DNA from: Arthrobacter sp. StoSoilB19
GTDB taxonomy: Bacteria > Actinomycetota > Actinomycetes > Actinomycetales > Micrococcaceae
Direction: 5' to 3'
Assembly (NCBI RefSeq): GCF_019977275.1
Contig: NZ_AP024650.1
Coordinates: 310,001-374,000, forward strand
Length of the DNA: 64,000 nucleotides
Shown: piece by piece, positions 45,292 to 53,363 of the stretch
Position numbering within the stretch: position 1 is the first letter of the stretch
How the letters are laid out: each line of letters starts with the position of its first letter
Notes under the pieces: model-generated
Database searches by the model: none
Told to the model about the DNA's origin: nothing
The model's input: the letters and a program-made list of their open reading frames with translations, nothing else
Made by a program: the position numbers and the translations under genes

Positions 45292-45708
45292 TCAGTCTGC
45301 CCCTATCCTCCGGTTCACAACGTGGGCTGCAGTGGCAGCATTCTTCAGTAGATCTTCAAGGCGGTTCCTAAAAGACTGTTCTGCGCCGAAGAACGTTCGG
45401 TCCGTCAAACGCCACCCGAAAGTGTCAAAAGCGCGTGCCTGAAGCTTGCACCCGTCATCGATTGCTGTCGCCGTAATCTCCAGGGCAACTGGAAGGACTT
45501 TCTCACTCGAAAGGAGGTTACCGAGGATCCTATAAACCCAACTAGAACCAGCATGGATACGTACTGCACCGCCATCGATTTCAACCTTCGCGCGTGACTT
45601 AGCGCATGATCTCGCAATGGCTTCGATGGCGGCCTTGGCGCCCAAGGGGGATCGCCAGTGCTCAGTTATCTCCACGATTGGTTTTCCCTTGAAACCATCA
45701 GCGCCCAC
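45292..45708 (-). CDS. Hypothetical protein
   Basis: A 138-residue protein without a recognised domain. VEITEHWRSPLGAKAAIEAIARSC forms the start, then SSWVYRILGNLLSSEKVLPVALEITATAIDDG and FFGAEQSFRNRLEDLLKNAAT, an alpha/beta pattern suggesting a small soluble or peripheral protein. GTG 45708 has GAAGGGGG seven bases upstream. The frame is also open for about 33 codons further upstream without any usual start codon, and those codons look protein-like, so an older longer gene is possible. Codon use and GC are lower than in the flanks. The 3' end lies 55 bp from the transposase. Confidence 0.6.
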   Translation of the reverse strand: MGADGFKGKPIVEITEHWRSPLGAKAAIEAIARSCAKSRAKVEIDGGAVRIHAGSSWVYRILGNLLSSEKVLPVALEITATAIDDGCKLQARAFDTFGWRLTDRTFFGAEQSFRNRLEDLLKNAATAAHVVNRRIGAD

Positions 45709-46118
45709 GACAACGCCCCCTTCATTGCGGAAGGACGTGTTCTTTGGACGTCCCGGTACCGAATTTACAGGCGATCTTTCTAATAAGGGATAACCTCTTT
45801 GCGCAGCCTATCCAGGAGGCCGTTCTACAGCTCCCTTCGTACTCTCGTAGACTTCAACCACAGGGCGATAGAGCCCGAAAGTAGCCCGTTGTTGCGTCGA
45901 CCACTTGAATCCGCCGCACCTCCACCGGGCAGTTTTGCGGGCGGGTCTTACGGGAATCTGGGAACCCTTGAACGCCGGGAATTTTGACGCGGGCTATTGG
46001 GCCTTGAATGGCGGTCGGTGGAGGACCGGCTAACGGGCGCCTCCAACCGCTTTCCCGATTGTGAGAAGGTCGGCGAGGTGCTCATGGACATCAAGTTGGA
46101 TTTTCCGACAACGGAGAT
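45709..46118. other. 410-bp gap without a supported gene
   Basis: Short frames occur on both strands but none has a ribosome site or convincing composition. The part next to 45708 continues the frame of the hypothetical gene without a start codon. No hairpin of note. It lies in the lower-GC accessory segment and may hold gene remnants. Confidence 0.5.
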
Positions 46119-46943
46119 CTAGCGAGGAGCATTTCTTCCGATATAGAGAAGATGTCCCGCAGTCCCGAGGAGGCTGGGGTCCGTTGCGGTGGCCTTCAAG
46201 ACTTCGAGTGTCGAAACGTAGGCGTCGGGGTCTTCGCTTCTGAGGTTTTCGATTTGGTCTTCCAACCCTGTGGCGAACCCATGGGTGGACGCGACGATCT
46301 CTGTTATCAGCCCTGCTTCCTCGAAGGACTTTGCGGCCTTGGATGGTTCCACACCGTATCCTTCGGTGAAGCGGCCAGGAATGGGATTGTCGTAGGTGCC
46401 GCGGCTGAGTAGTGCTTCCACGAAGGACGCTTCGGCCATTCTGTGTCGTTCATCCCGGATAGAGAGGGTCCGGCGTAGCAGGGCGTACTTGGACATTAGA
46501 GCAACGGCGATTGTTCCCCCGGGCATGGTGACGCGCATGAGCTCCTCAAGAGCCTTCCGCCGGTCGGCTGCAGAGGTTAGGTGATAGAACGGGCCCAGAG
46601 CGATTGTCGAATCAAAGGTGTTGTCCGACCAACGGGAAAGATCGCGGACATCCGCCTCAACGATTTCCCGGATCCGATCTTCACCGAACTCCGCCCGCGC
46701 TATGTCGAGGAGGTTAGGCGAAAGGTCTGCCAATGTGGCTTGATAGCCCATGTCGCATAGCCAGCGGCTGTAGCGGCCAGGGCCCCCGCCAATATCCAGT
46801 ACACGCCCCGATTCCGGCATTGTCTTCGCTAGAAAGTGAGTGGTGAGTTCAAACTCAATGCGGCCCTGGGGCGTCTCTAGCCGCTCCCACTCTCGCCGAT
46901 CGAAACTCGCGTAATAGCCTCTTGTTCCCCCAAGGTCAGTCAT
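46119..46943 (-). CDS. Class I SAM-dependent methyltransferase
   Basis: A 274-residue methyltransferase. Motif I is RVLDIGGGPGRYSRWL (about residues 46-61), followed by ATLADLSPNLLDIAR, EADVRDLSRWSDNTFD and ALGPFYHLT; RVTMPGGTIAVALMS is the late conserved strand. The opening GGTRGYYASFDRREWERLETPQGRIEF is typical of small actinobacterial methyltransferases of unknown substrate. Codon use is more AT-tolerant than in the rest of the window, in line with acquired DNA near the IS30 element. Confidence 0.85.
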   Translation of the reverse strand: MTDLGGTRGYYASFDRREWERLETPQGRIEFELTTHFLAKTMPESGRVLDIGGGPGRYSRWLCDMGYQATLADLSPNLLDIARAEFGEDRIREIVEADVRDLSRWSDNTFDSTIALGPFYHLTSAADRRKALEELMRVTMPGGTIAVALMSKYALLRRTLSIRDERHRMAEASFVEALLSRGTYDNPIPGRFTEGYGVEPSKAAKSFEEAGLITEIVASTHGFATGLEDQIENLRSEDPDAYVSTLEVLKATATDPSLLGTAGHLLYIGRNAPR

Positions 46944-47106
46944 CCGCCGATTATGGCATGCAGAGTTGTCGGCCGATTGAGATGAATCCGTTTGCCGGGA
47001 AGAAGAACCTTGTCTTCTGATCCTCTCTAGGAACAGATTGCAATGATCTTGCGGTTAGTCAATGTATTTCCAGGAGTCCGGTGGACGATCCCTCACCGAA
47101 CATCGC

Positions 47107-47421
47107 TCACTCGTCCTTCTCAGCCTCCGCATGACTCTTAAGTGAGGGGGTCGGCCCGCCCGTCTCCTCCGGCACGTCGCTTCGGGCTTGACCGTCCTGA
47201 ACGAAAGTAATCCTAATTTGGCTCCCCCGCTCAAGGAACGACCCGGCAGACGGATCTTGGGAAGTCACCCAGAACAGCCCTGGCCACGTACGCGAACGGA
47301 GCCCCGGCCCGTCAGGGTCCCCGGACGCGAGACCAAACCCAATGTTCGCCGCCATCTCTTGGGCAATGTGCACAGGCTGCCCAACCAGATCGGGAACAGC
47401 CAGCTTCTGACGATCATCCAT
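47107..47421 (-). CDS. Small soluble PASTA-domain protein
   Basis: A 104-residue protein made almost entirely of one PASTA domain (about residues 7-75): VPDLVGQPVHIAQEMA, then TSQDPSAGSFLERGSQIRITFV. A charged Glu/Pro-rich tail follows. ATG 47421 has AAGGAG eight bases upstream, a strong start. PASTA domains normally sit outside the membrane in Ser/Thr kinases or penicillin-binding proteins and bind muropeptides; this one has no signal peptide or TM segment, so its location is unclear. It is in the lower-GC accessory segment. Confidence 0.72.
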   Translation of the reverse strand: MDDRQKLAVPDLVGQPVHIAQEMAANIGFGLASGDPDGPGLRSRTWPGLFWVTSQDPSAGSFLERGSQIRITFVQDGQARSDVPEETGGPTPSLKSHAEAEKDE

Positions 47422-47744
47422 CTCTGCAACTCCTTTGAGCCTGACCAGCTAGAACGGTGAAACCAACCTTCTTCGTCACCAAAATACTGCCGGTGGTAAG
47501 GCGGGCCTGGCCAACCCGATTTCTTGGTTCCAAAAGCGCGCTGGGTGCCCTTTGGAGGATCCTTCAGCGGACGCTCGGATGACGTGTACTGCATAGGCGG
47601 TGACTAGGCGGCTCTGCCGTGGGGACCCGGCGTTTGACGGGAGGCGTCAGGGGATTCTGAGTCGTCCGAAACCTCGTCGAAGAAACGTCGGGGTCGTGGT
47701 AGCCACAGCGGGACGATGAGAATTACAGAAATCCAGGCAGCTGC
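47422..47744. other. 323-bp gap without a supported gene
   Basis: Contains the upstream region of the PASTA gene and the 3' flank of the MarR gene. Short frames on the minus strand lack ribosome sites. No palindrome or hairpin of note. The base composition rises back to the GC-rich norm within this stretch, so it probably marks the border of the accessory segment. Confidence 0.5.
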
Positions 47745-48212
47745 CTACTCCGCCGCGCCCCACAGCGCCTTGCGCAGCAGCCGCTTCAATTCCTGCGACT
47801 CCCCGTCGGAAAGCCCGGCCAGCTGGTTCAGCTCGGCCGCGTCCATGGCGGTGCGGGCCTTCGCGTGCATCTTCCGCCCCTCGGCAGTGGAGACGATGAT
47901 CTTGGCGCGCCGGTCCTGCTTCCCCTGCGCCCGCTCCACCAGTCCGCGGCGTTCCAGGTCGTCCACCAGCGTGACCACCTGGCTCGGGTCCAGGCTGAGG
48001 AAGTCGGCAAGCTCCCGCTGCGTCGGCTCCAGCCCGCTGCACGCCAGTGTCAGGACCGAGAAGGAGCGCTCCCGCAGGCCGAAGTCGGCCAGTGCCTTGT
48101 TGTTCAGGACCGAGCCTGCGGCATGCAGCTTCGCCAGCAGCAGTCCCACGTCACTGCCGATCCTGGCTGCCGCAAGGCGCGGGGTCTGAACGTCTGTGCC
48201 CAAGGTGGCCAT
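47745..48212 (-). CDS. MarR-family regulator of phenylpropanoid catabolism (CouR/PhdR type)
   Basis: A 155-residue MarR protein. Winged helix at about residues 55-115: PTQRELADFLSLDPSQVVTLVDDLERRGLVER and the wing QDRRAKIIVSTAEGRKM. ATG 48212 begins the domain; the frame is open to 48239. It is divergent from a full phenylpropanoid beta-oxidation operon. In Rhodococcus CouR and Corynebacterium PhdR are MarR repressors of such operons, released by aryl-propenoyl-CoA or related ligands. The inverted repeat at 48251-48275 is its probable site. Confidence 0.85.
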   Translation of the reverse strand: MATLGTDVQTPRLAAARIGSDVGLLLAKLHAAGSVLNNKALADFGLRERSFSVLTLACSGLEPTQRELADFLSLDPSQVVTLVDDLERRGLVERAQGKQDRRAKIIVSTAEGRKMHAKARTAMDAAELNQLAGLSDGESQELKRLLRKALWGAAE

Positions 48213-48250
48213 CACAACTCCGGTACTGGTAAAAAACAATCGTTGACTTT

Positions 48251-48275
48251 TTCAATGATCCGTAATTTCATTGAA
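48251..48275. promoter_or_regulatory. Inverted repeat, candidate MarR operator
   Basis: TTCAATGA (48251-48258) and TCATTGAA (48268-48275) are exact reverse complements separated by 9 bp. TTGACT (48243-48248) directly before it could be the -35 box of the catabolic operon. Position between divergent marR and SDR genes suits repression of both. Confidence 0.68.
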
Positions 48276-48346
48276 TCCAACAAGGATCTCACACCGCAGT
48301 GGGACCAGCCCAACGGCTTCGGCCGGCGCATGCGAAGGAGCAGGCC

Positions 48347-49285
48347 ATGAGCTTGAACGGCAAAGTTGCAATCGTCACCGGGAGCGGGCAGGGCCTCGGC
48401 CTCGCCTACGCAAGGGAACTGGCCCGCCAGGGTGCCGCCGTCGTTATCAATGACGTCAACGCTGAAACCGCCGCGCAGGCTGTGGCCCGGATCGAGGCCG
48501 ACGGAGGCCGGGCCACCGCTGTGGTGGTTCCGGTGGGAACCACGGACGCGGCCAAGGCCCTGGTGGCCGGCGCCGTCGACGCGTTCGGGCGGCTGGACAT
48601 CCTGGTCACCAACGCCGGGATCCTGCGGGACAAGTCCCTGCTGAAGATGACTGACGAGGACTTCGACCTGGTCATCAACGTGCACCTCAAGGGCACCTTC
48701 ACCTGCGTCCGGGAGGCGTTTGGCTACTTCAAGGAAAACAACGTGCAGGGCCGCATCATCACCATCGGTTCCCCCACGGGCCAGCGCGGCAACTTCGGCC
48801 AGACCAACTATGCTGCGGCGAAGGCCGGGATCGTGGGCATGGTCCGCACCTGGGCGCTGGAAATGAAGAAGGCGGGCGTGACGGTCAACAGCGTCATTCC
48901 GGTGGCCGCCACCGCCATGACCAAGACCGTGCCGTACTTCCAGAAGGCAGTGGAGGCGGACGAGCGTGGCGAGGCCATGCCGTCATTCTTCCGCCATGAC
49001 CTCGGCTTTGGAACGGCCGACGACGTCTCCGGACTGGTTGCCTTCCTCGCCTCCGACGAGGCAGCCAACATCACCGGCCAGGCCATCGGCGCCGGCGGTG
49101 ACCGTCTGCAGGTCTGGACCCACCCGGAAGCGGCCACCACGGAATACCGCGACGGCGGCTGGACCTATGAGGCCCTGCTGGACAACGTCGGCCAGCTGTT
49201 CAACCGGGACACGCTGCAGGGCTACGGCGAGGAATTCCTGCTGCTGCCTGCAGAACTGCAGCCCGAACCGGTCCAGGCGCGCTGA
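48347..49285 (+). CDS. SDR-family 3-hydroxyacyl-CoA dehydrogenase (CouN/PhdC-like)
   Basis: A 312-residue SDR. NAD(P) motif TGSGQGLG near residue 12, NAG at about 90, and catalytic Tyr155-xxx-Lys159 in NYAAAKAG. The C terminus is longer than in classic SDRs. By analogy with the phd/cou pathways it oxidises 3-hydroxy-3-arylpropanoyl-CoA to the 3-keto thioester. ATG 48347 has AAGGAG upstream; frame open to 48299. First gene of the operon; two bases separate it from the amidohydrolase gene. Confidence 0.87.
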   Translation: MSLNGKVAIVTGSGQGLGLAYARELARQGAAVVINDVNAETAAQAVARIEADGGRATAVVVPVGTTDAAKALVAGAVDAFGRLDILVTNAGILRDKSLLKMTDEDFDLVINVHLKGTFTCVREAFGYFKENNVQGRIITIGSPTGQRGNFGQTNYAAAKAGIVGMVRTWALEMKKAGVTVNSVIPVAATAMTKTVPYFQKAVEADERGEAMPSFFRHDLGFGTADDVSGLVAFLASDEAANITGQAIGAGGDRLQVWTHPEAATTEYRDGGWTYEALLDNVGQLFNRDTLQGYGEEFLLLPAELQPEPVQAR

Positions 49286-49287
49286 TC

Positions 49288-50178
49288 ATGGCAGACCGTT
49301 ACGAACTGGGCGTCGACCCCGCCAAACTCGAGGCGATCGACATGCACGTACACCTCGAGGTGGACAGCTGCGGGCACGGGTCGCTGCCTGAGGCATTGAC
49401 CGAAGCATCGGCCAAGTACTTCAAGGCTGAAGACCGCACCCCGTCCCTGGACCGCATCGCCGAGGTCTACCGCGGACTGAACATGGCCGCCGTCGTCTTC
49501 ACCGTGGACGCCCGCACCCAGCTCAAGCATGAGCCCAACAGCATCCCCGAACTCATCGCCGGCGCCGCCCGGAACAACGACGTACTGATTCCGTTCGGCA
49601 GTGTCGACCCGCGCACGGGTGAGGACGCCATCGCCGGGGCCAAGCACCAGGCGGTGGAGCTCGGTGCCCGCGGCTTCAAGTTCCATCCGTCCCTCCAGGG
49701 CTTCGACCCCTCGAACGAGCGCTTCTACCCCCTGTGGGGGACGCTCCAGGAACTGGGCCTGCCCGCCATCTTCCATACCGGCCAAAACGGCATGGGAGCG
49801 GGCCTGCCCGGCGGGTATGGCATCAAGCTCGCTTACTCCAACCCGTTGCTGCTGGACGCCGTGGCCGCCGATTTCCCGGGCCTGCAGATCATCATGGCCC
49901 ACCCGTCGGTGCCGTGGCAGGACGAGGCAAACTCCATCGCCACGCACAAGGCCAACGTCTTCATCGACCTCTCCGGCTGGTCGCCCAAGTACTTCCCGGA
50001 GTCGCTGGTCAAGGCCTCCAACTCCTACCTTCAGGACAAGGTGCTGTTTGGCACCGACTTCCCGCTGATCACCCCGCAGAAATGGCTGGGAGCGTTCGCC
50101 GACCTCCCGCTGAAGGACGAGGTCCGGCCCAAGATCCTCAAGGACAACGCGGTCCGCCTGCTCGGGCTGGGCGGCTGA
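49288..50178 (+). CDS. Amidohydrolase-type beta-ketoacyl-CoA hydrolase (CouO/PhdB-like)
   Basis: A 296-residue protein of the amidohydrolase 2 family with a TIM barrel. The metal motif is His20-Val-His22 in DMHVHLE; FKFHPSLQG, MAHPSVPW and GTDFPL supply the other His and Asp positions. In actinobacterial hydroxycinnamate pathways a protein of this family cleaves the 4-hydroxyphenyl-beta-ketoacyl-CoA, giving the benzoate and acetyl-CoA. Its place between SDR and acyl-CoA dehydrogenase genes supports that role. Nearly contiguous with both neighbours. Confidence 0.85.
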   Translation: MADRYELGVDPAKLEAIDMHVHLEVDSCGHGSLPEALTEASAKYFKAEDRTPSLDRIAEVYRGLNMAAVVFTVDARTQLKHEPNSIPELIAGAARNNDVLIPFGSVDPRTGEDAIAGAKHQAVELGARGFKFHPSLQGFDPSNERFYPLWGTLQELGLPAIFHTGQNGMGAGLPGGYGIKLAYSNPLLLDAVAADFPGLQIIMAHPSVPWQDEANSIATHKANVFIDLSGWSPKYFPESLVKASNSYLQDKVLFGTDFPLITPQKWLGAFADLPLKDEVRPKILKDNAVRLLGLGG

Positions 50179-50179
50179 C

Positions 50180-51394
50180 ATGGGCACGCTGACGACGGCG
50201 GATGCCGCCCTGGGTGCCCGGCTTTACGAAGCAGCGGATTGGTACGACGCCGAGTCCCTGCTCACGCTCGAGGAGCGCCAGGTCATGTCCCGGCTGCGGT
50301 CATTCCTGGACGCGGAAGCCAGGCCGCTCCTGGCCGAGTACTGGGAACGCGGCGAGTTTCCCGAACAGCTGGCGCGGCCGCTGATCGACCTGGACCTGAT
50401 GGAACCGGCCGGGCTCACGGCGGACGGACCCGCACGGGGCATCTACCAGGGCTTCCGGATCTTTGAACTTGCCCGCACCGACGCGTCCCTGGCCACCTGG
50501 TATACCGCCCAGGCCGGCCTGTTCCGGACGGCCATCCGCGTGGGTGCCTCGGCGGAACAGCAGGCCGAATGGATGCCCAGGGTCATCGACTTCTCGCTCA
50601 AGGGCGTCTTCTCGCTGACCGAACCCGGGTCCGGTTCGGACATCGCCGGCGGACTGTCCACCACCGCCCGGCGGCAGGCTGACGGCAGCTGGGTCCTTGA
50701 CGGCGCCAAGCGCTGGATCGGGGGCGCAGCCACCGCGGACGTCCTGGCCGTGTTTGCCCGGGACGCCGCGGACGGGCAGGTCAAGGCCTTCCTCCTGGAC
50801 CGCGCCGCGGACGGAATCACGCTGGAAAAGATCCACGGAAAGACGTCGCTCAGGATGATGCAGAACGCCCACATCACCCTCACCGGTGTCCGCGTCCCTG
50901 AGTCGATGCGCCTGCAGAACGTGAACTCCTTCAGGGACGTCGCGGCAATGCTCCGGGCCATGCGCTCGGATGTGGCCTGGATCGCCACCGGCATCGCCGC
51001 CGGCGCGTTCGAGGCCGCGCTGGCCTACGTCAACGAACGCCGGCAGTTCGGACGCACCCTTGGTTCCTTCCAGCTGGTCCAGGAAAAACTGGCCCGCATG
51101 CTGGGGAACGTCACCTCCGCCCTGTCCCTGGTGGTCCGGCTTACCGAGCAGCAGGCCAAAGGCATCTACCGTGACCAGGACTCTGCTTTGGCAAAGATGC
51201 AGACGTCCCTTTTCATGCGTGACACCGTAGCCCTTGCCCGCGAGGTGGTGGGCGGCAACGGCATCACGCTGGCCACGGATGTGGCCCGCTTCCACGCCGA
51301 CGCCGAAGCCGTCTACTCCTACGAGGGCACCCACGAGATCAACGCCCTCATCATCGGCCGCGCCCTCACGGGCGAAAGCGCCTTCACCCGCTGA
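50180..51394 (+). CDS. Acyl-CoA dehydrogenase (PhdD-like)
   Basis: A 404-residue FAD-dependent acyl-CoA dehydrogenase. FSLTEPGSGSDIAG is the FAD/substrate block, RQFGRTLGSFQLVQEKLA the helical signature, and YSYEGTHEIN holds Glu382, the catalytic base in the glutaryl/isovaleryl position class. It would oxidise saturated arylpropanoyl-CoA to the cinnamoyl-CoA, so the cluster should handle dihydrocinnamates such as phloretate as well as cinnamates. One base after the amidohydrolase stop. Confidence 0.88.
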   Translation: MGTLTTADAALGARLYEAADWYDAESLLTLEERQVMSRLRSFLDAEARPLLAEYWERGEFPEQLARPLIDLDLMEPAGLTADGPARGIYQGFRIFELARTDASLATWYTAQAGLFRTAIRVGASAEQQAEWMPRVIDFSLKGVFSLTEPGSGSDIAGGLSTTARRQADGSWVLDGAKRWIGGAATADVLAVFARDAADGQVKAFLLDRAADGITLEKIHGKTSLRMMQNAHITLTGVRVPESMRLQNVNSFRDVAAMLRAMRSDVAWIATGIAAGAFEAALAYVNERRQFGRTLGSFQLVQEKLARMLGNVTSALSLVVRLTEQQAKGIYRDQDSALAKMQTSLFMRDTVALAREVVGGNGITLATDVARFHADAEAVYSYEGTHEINALIIGRALTGESAFTR

Positions 51395-51452
51395 ACCACC
51401 CACCCGCTGAACCTAACTTCCACACCCAACAAACAACTCCCAGGAGGCAACG

Positions 51453-51908
51453 ATGCCCAATCTCGTCGTCGATTTCGACACCCTGCTCACCCTGTCCGGC
51501 AAGGACCTCGGCACCACCGACTACCGCCAGATCACCCAGGAACAAATCAACCTCTTCGCCGACGCCACCGACGACCAGCAGTGGATCCACACCGACCCCG
51601 AACGCGCCAAGGACGGCCCGTTCGGCGCCCCCATCGCCCATGGCTTCCTCACCCTGTCGCTGATCATCCCGTTCTGGGGCGAGCTGTTCGACGTGGACGG
51701 CGTCACCACCAAGGTCAACTACGGCCTGGACAAAGTCCGCTTCACCTCCCCGGTGACGGTCGGCTCCAAGGTCCGCATGCAGGCCACCATCGCCGAGGTC
51801 ACCGAGGTCAAGGGCGGCGCCCAGATCAAGGTCAACGCCACCATCGAAATCGAAGGCCAGGAACGCCCCGCCGTCGTCGCCGAATTCCTCGCCCGCTTCT
51901 ACAAGTAG
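51453..51908 (+). CDS. MaoC-type enoyl-CoA hydratase
   Basis: A 151-residue single hot-dog fold hydratase. The catalytic pair is Asp41 and His46 (DDQQWIH), followed by GPFGAPIAHGFLTLSL. It adds water to the aryl-propenoyl-CoA, replacing a crotonase-type hydratase used in some related clusters. ATG 51453 has AGGAGG upstream. The 3-hydroxy product is the substrate of the SDR at the start of the operon. Confidence 0.9.
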   Translation: MPNLVVDFDTLLTLSGKDLGTTDYRQITQEQINLFADATDDQQWIHTDPERAKDGPFGAPIAHGFLTLSLIIPFWGELFDVDGVTTKVNYGLDKVRFTSPVTVGSKVRMQATIAEVTEVKGGAQIKVNATIEIEGQERPAVVAEFLARFYK

Positions 51909-52027
51909 GCCGCGCTACCAGCAGTAACCCCTTCACCACGACGGCGGCACCACACGGAGCCGCCTCTTCAGGCAACCCCAAAATCCCCTTCCCTCCGTAC
52001 CCCATTCCCCAAACCCTAGGAACAGCC

Positions 52028-53356
52028 ATGTCCGGACACACCACGCTCGCACCCGCGGGCACGGCCGCCAAGCGCAAGGAAGCGCGCACGGTCATCCTGT
52101 CCAGCTATCTGGGCAGCACCATCGAGTTCTACGACTTCCTGCTGTACGCCACGGCCGCAGCAGTAGCTTTCCCCAAGGTCTTCTTCGCCGGCACGGACGA
52201 ATGGGTGGGCGTGGTGGCGGCCTACGCCACCTTCGCCGCCGGGTACTTGGCCAGGCCGCTGGGCGGCATCATCTTCGGCCACTTCGGTGACAAGGTGGGC
52301 CGCAAGGGAATGCTGATCATCTCCATGGCCATGATGGGCATCGCCTCCACCCTCATCGGCCTGATTCCCGGCGCCGGCGTCATCGGGCCGTGGGGCGCCG
52401 TGATCCTGGTGCTCCTGCGCGTCTGCCAGGGCATCGCCGTCGGCGGTGAATGGGGCGGTGCCGCGCTCATGGCCCTGGAGCACGCCGACCCCAGGCGGCG
52501 CGGTTTCGCCGCCTCCTTCGTCAACGCCGGCGCCCCCACCGGCGCCGTGCTGGGCACCGTGGTGATGGGCATCTTCTCGGCATTGCCGCAGGACGCGTTC
52601 CTGGCCTGGGGGTGGCGGGTGCCGTTCCTGCTGTCCTTCGTGCTGCTGATCGTGGGCATGTTTGTCCGCCTGCGGGTCTCGGAGAGCCCCATCTTCGCCG
52701 AGGCCGTGGCCAAGGAAGAGGCCCAGGCAACCACCAAGCGCAAGATCCCGCTGCTTGAGGTGCTGCGCCGGCCCAAGGCCCTGATCATGATCATGTTCGC
52801 CGGCGCCGCCGGGTTCGGGCTGCAGGTGGTACTGCCCACGTTCTCAGTGACGTATGCCGTGTCCAAGGGGGCGCCGCAGCAGGGCGTGCTTTACGCCTTC
52901 GCCGGAGCCTCGGCCATCTCCATCATCTTCGTCCTCCTGGGCGGCCGCCTGTCCGACCGTTTTGGCCGCAGGCCCGTGATGATTGCCGGACTGGCCCTGT
53001 TCATCGCCTACCTTTTCCCCATGTTCGGCATGCTGGGCTCCGGCAACGTCGGGCTTGTCTTCGTGGCCTTTACCGTGGCACTGGTCCTGCACTCATCCCT
53101 GTACGGGCCGCTGGCAGCCTTCGTCTCCGAACAGTTCGGCACCACGTCCCGCTACACCGGCGCTGCGGTCGGCTACCAGCTGGCCACCCTGATCGGGGCG
53201 GGTTTCACCCCCGGCATCCTGGCCGGGCTCTACAAGGACTCCGGCCAGAGCATCGTTCCCGTGGTGGTGTTCCTGTCCGTCATGGCCCTCGTCTCGATTG
53301 TCTTCATCGCCCTGACGCGCGAGTCTAAGAACAACGACCTCACCACGGTCCGTTAG
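52028..53356 (+). CDS. MFS transporter, MHS family (CouT/PhdT-like role)
   Basis: A 442-residue 12-TM transporter. GSTIEFYDFLLYA in helix 1 and HFGDKVGRKGM mark the MHS family. It resembles the carrier at 38715 in length and motifs. Within this cluster it most likely takes up phenylpropanoid acids with protons. ATG 52028 chosen because the conserved protein begins there; the long open frame upstream overlaps the MaoC gene and is not credible. The ligase gene starts seven bases after it. Confidence 0.9.
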   Translation: MSGHTTLAPAGTAAKRKEARTVILSSYLGSTIEFYDFLLYATAAAVAFPKVFFAGTDEWVGVVAAYATFAAGYLARPLGGIIFGHFGDKVGRKGMLIISMAMMGIASTLIGLIPGAGVIGPWGAVILVLLRVCQGIAVGGEWGGAALMALEHADPRRRGFAASFVNAGAPTGAVLGTVVMGIFSALPQDAFLAWGWRVPFLLSFVLLIVGMFVRLRVSESPIFAEAVAKEEAQATTKRKIPLLEVLRRPKALIMIMFAGAAGFGLQVVLPTFSVTYAVSKGAPQQGVLYAFAGASAISIIFVLLGGRLSDRFGRRPVMIAGLALFIAYLFPMFGMLGSGNVGLVFVAFTVALVLHSSLYGPLAAFVSEQFGTTSRYTGAAVGYQLATLIGAGFTPGILAGLYKDSGQSIVPVVVFLSVMALVSIVFIALTRESKNNDLTTVR

Positions 53357-53363
53357 GAGAACC

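Noticed and set aside
45799..45987. Possible 62-residue gene on the plus strand
   Set aside because: No ribosome site, no recognisable motif, and it conflicts with the protein-like frame on the other strand.
47265..47594. 109-residue minus-strand frame overlapping the PASTA gene
   Set aside because: The PASTA gene has a recognisable domain and a strong ribosome site; this frame has neither.
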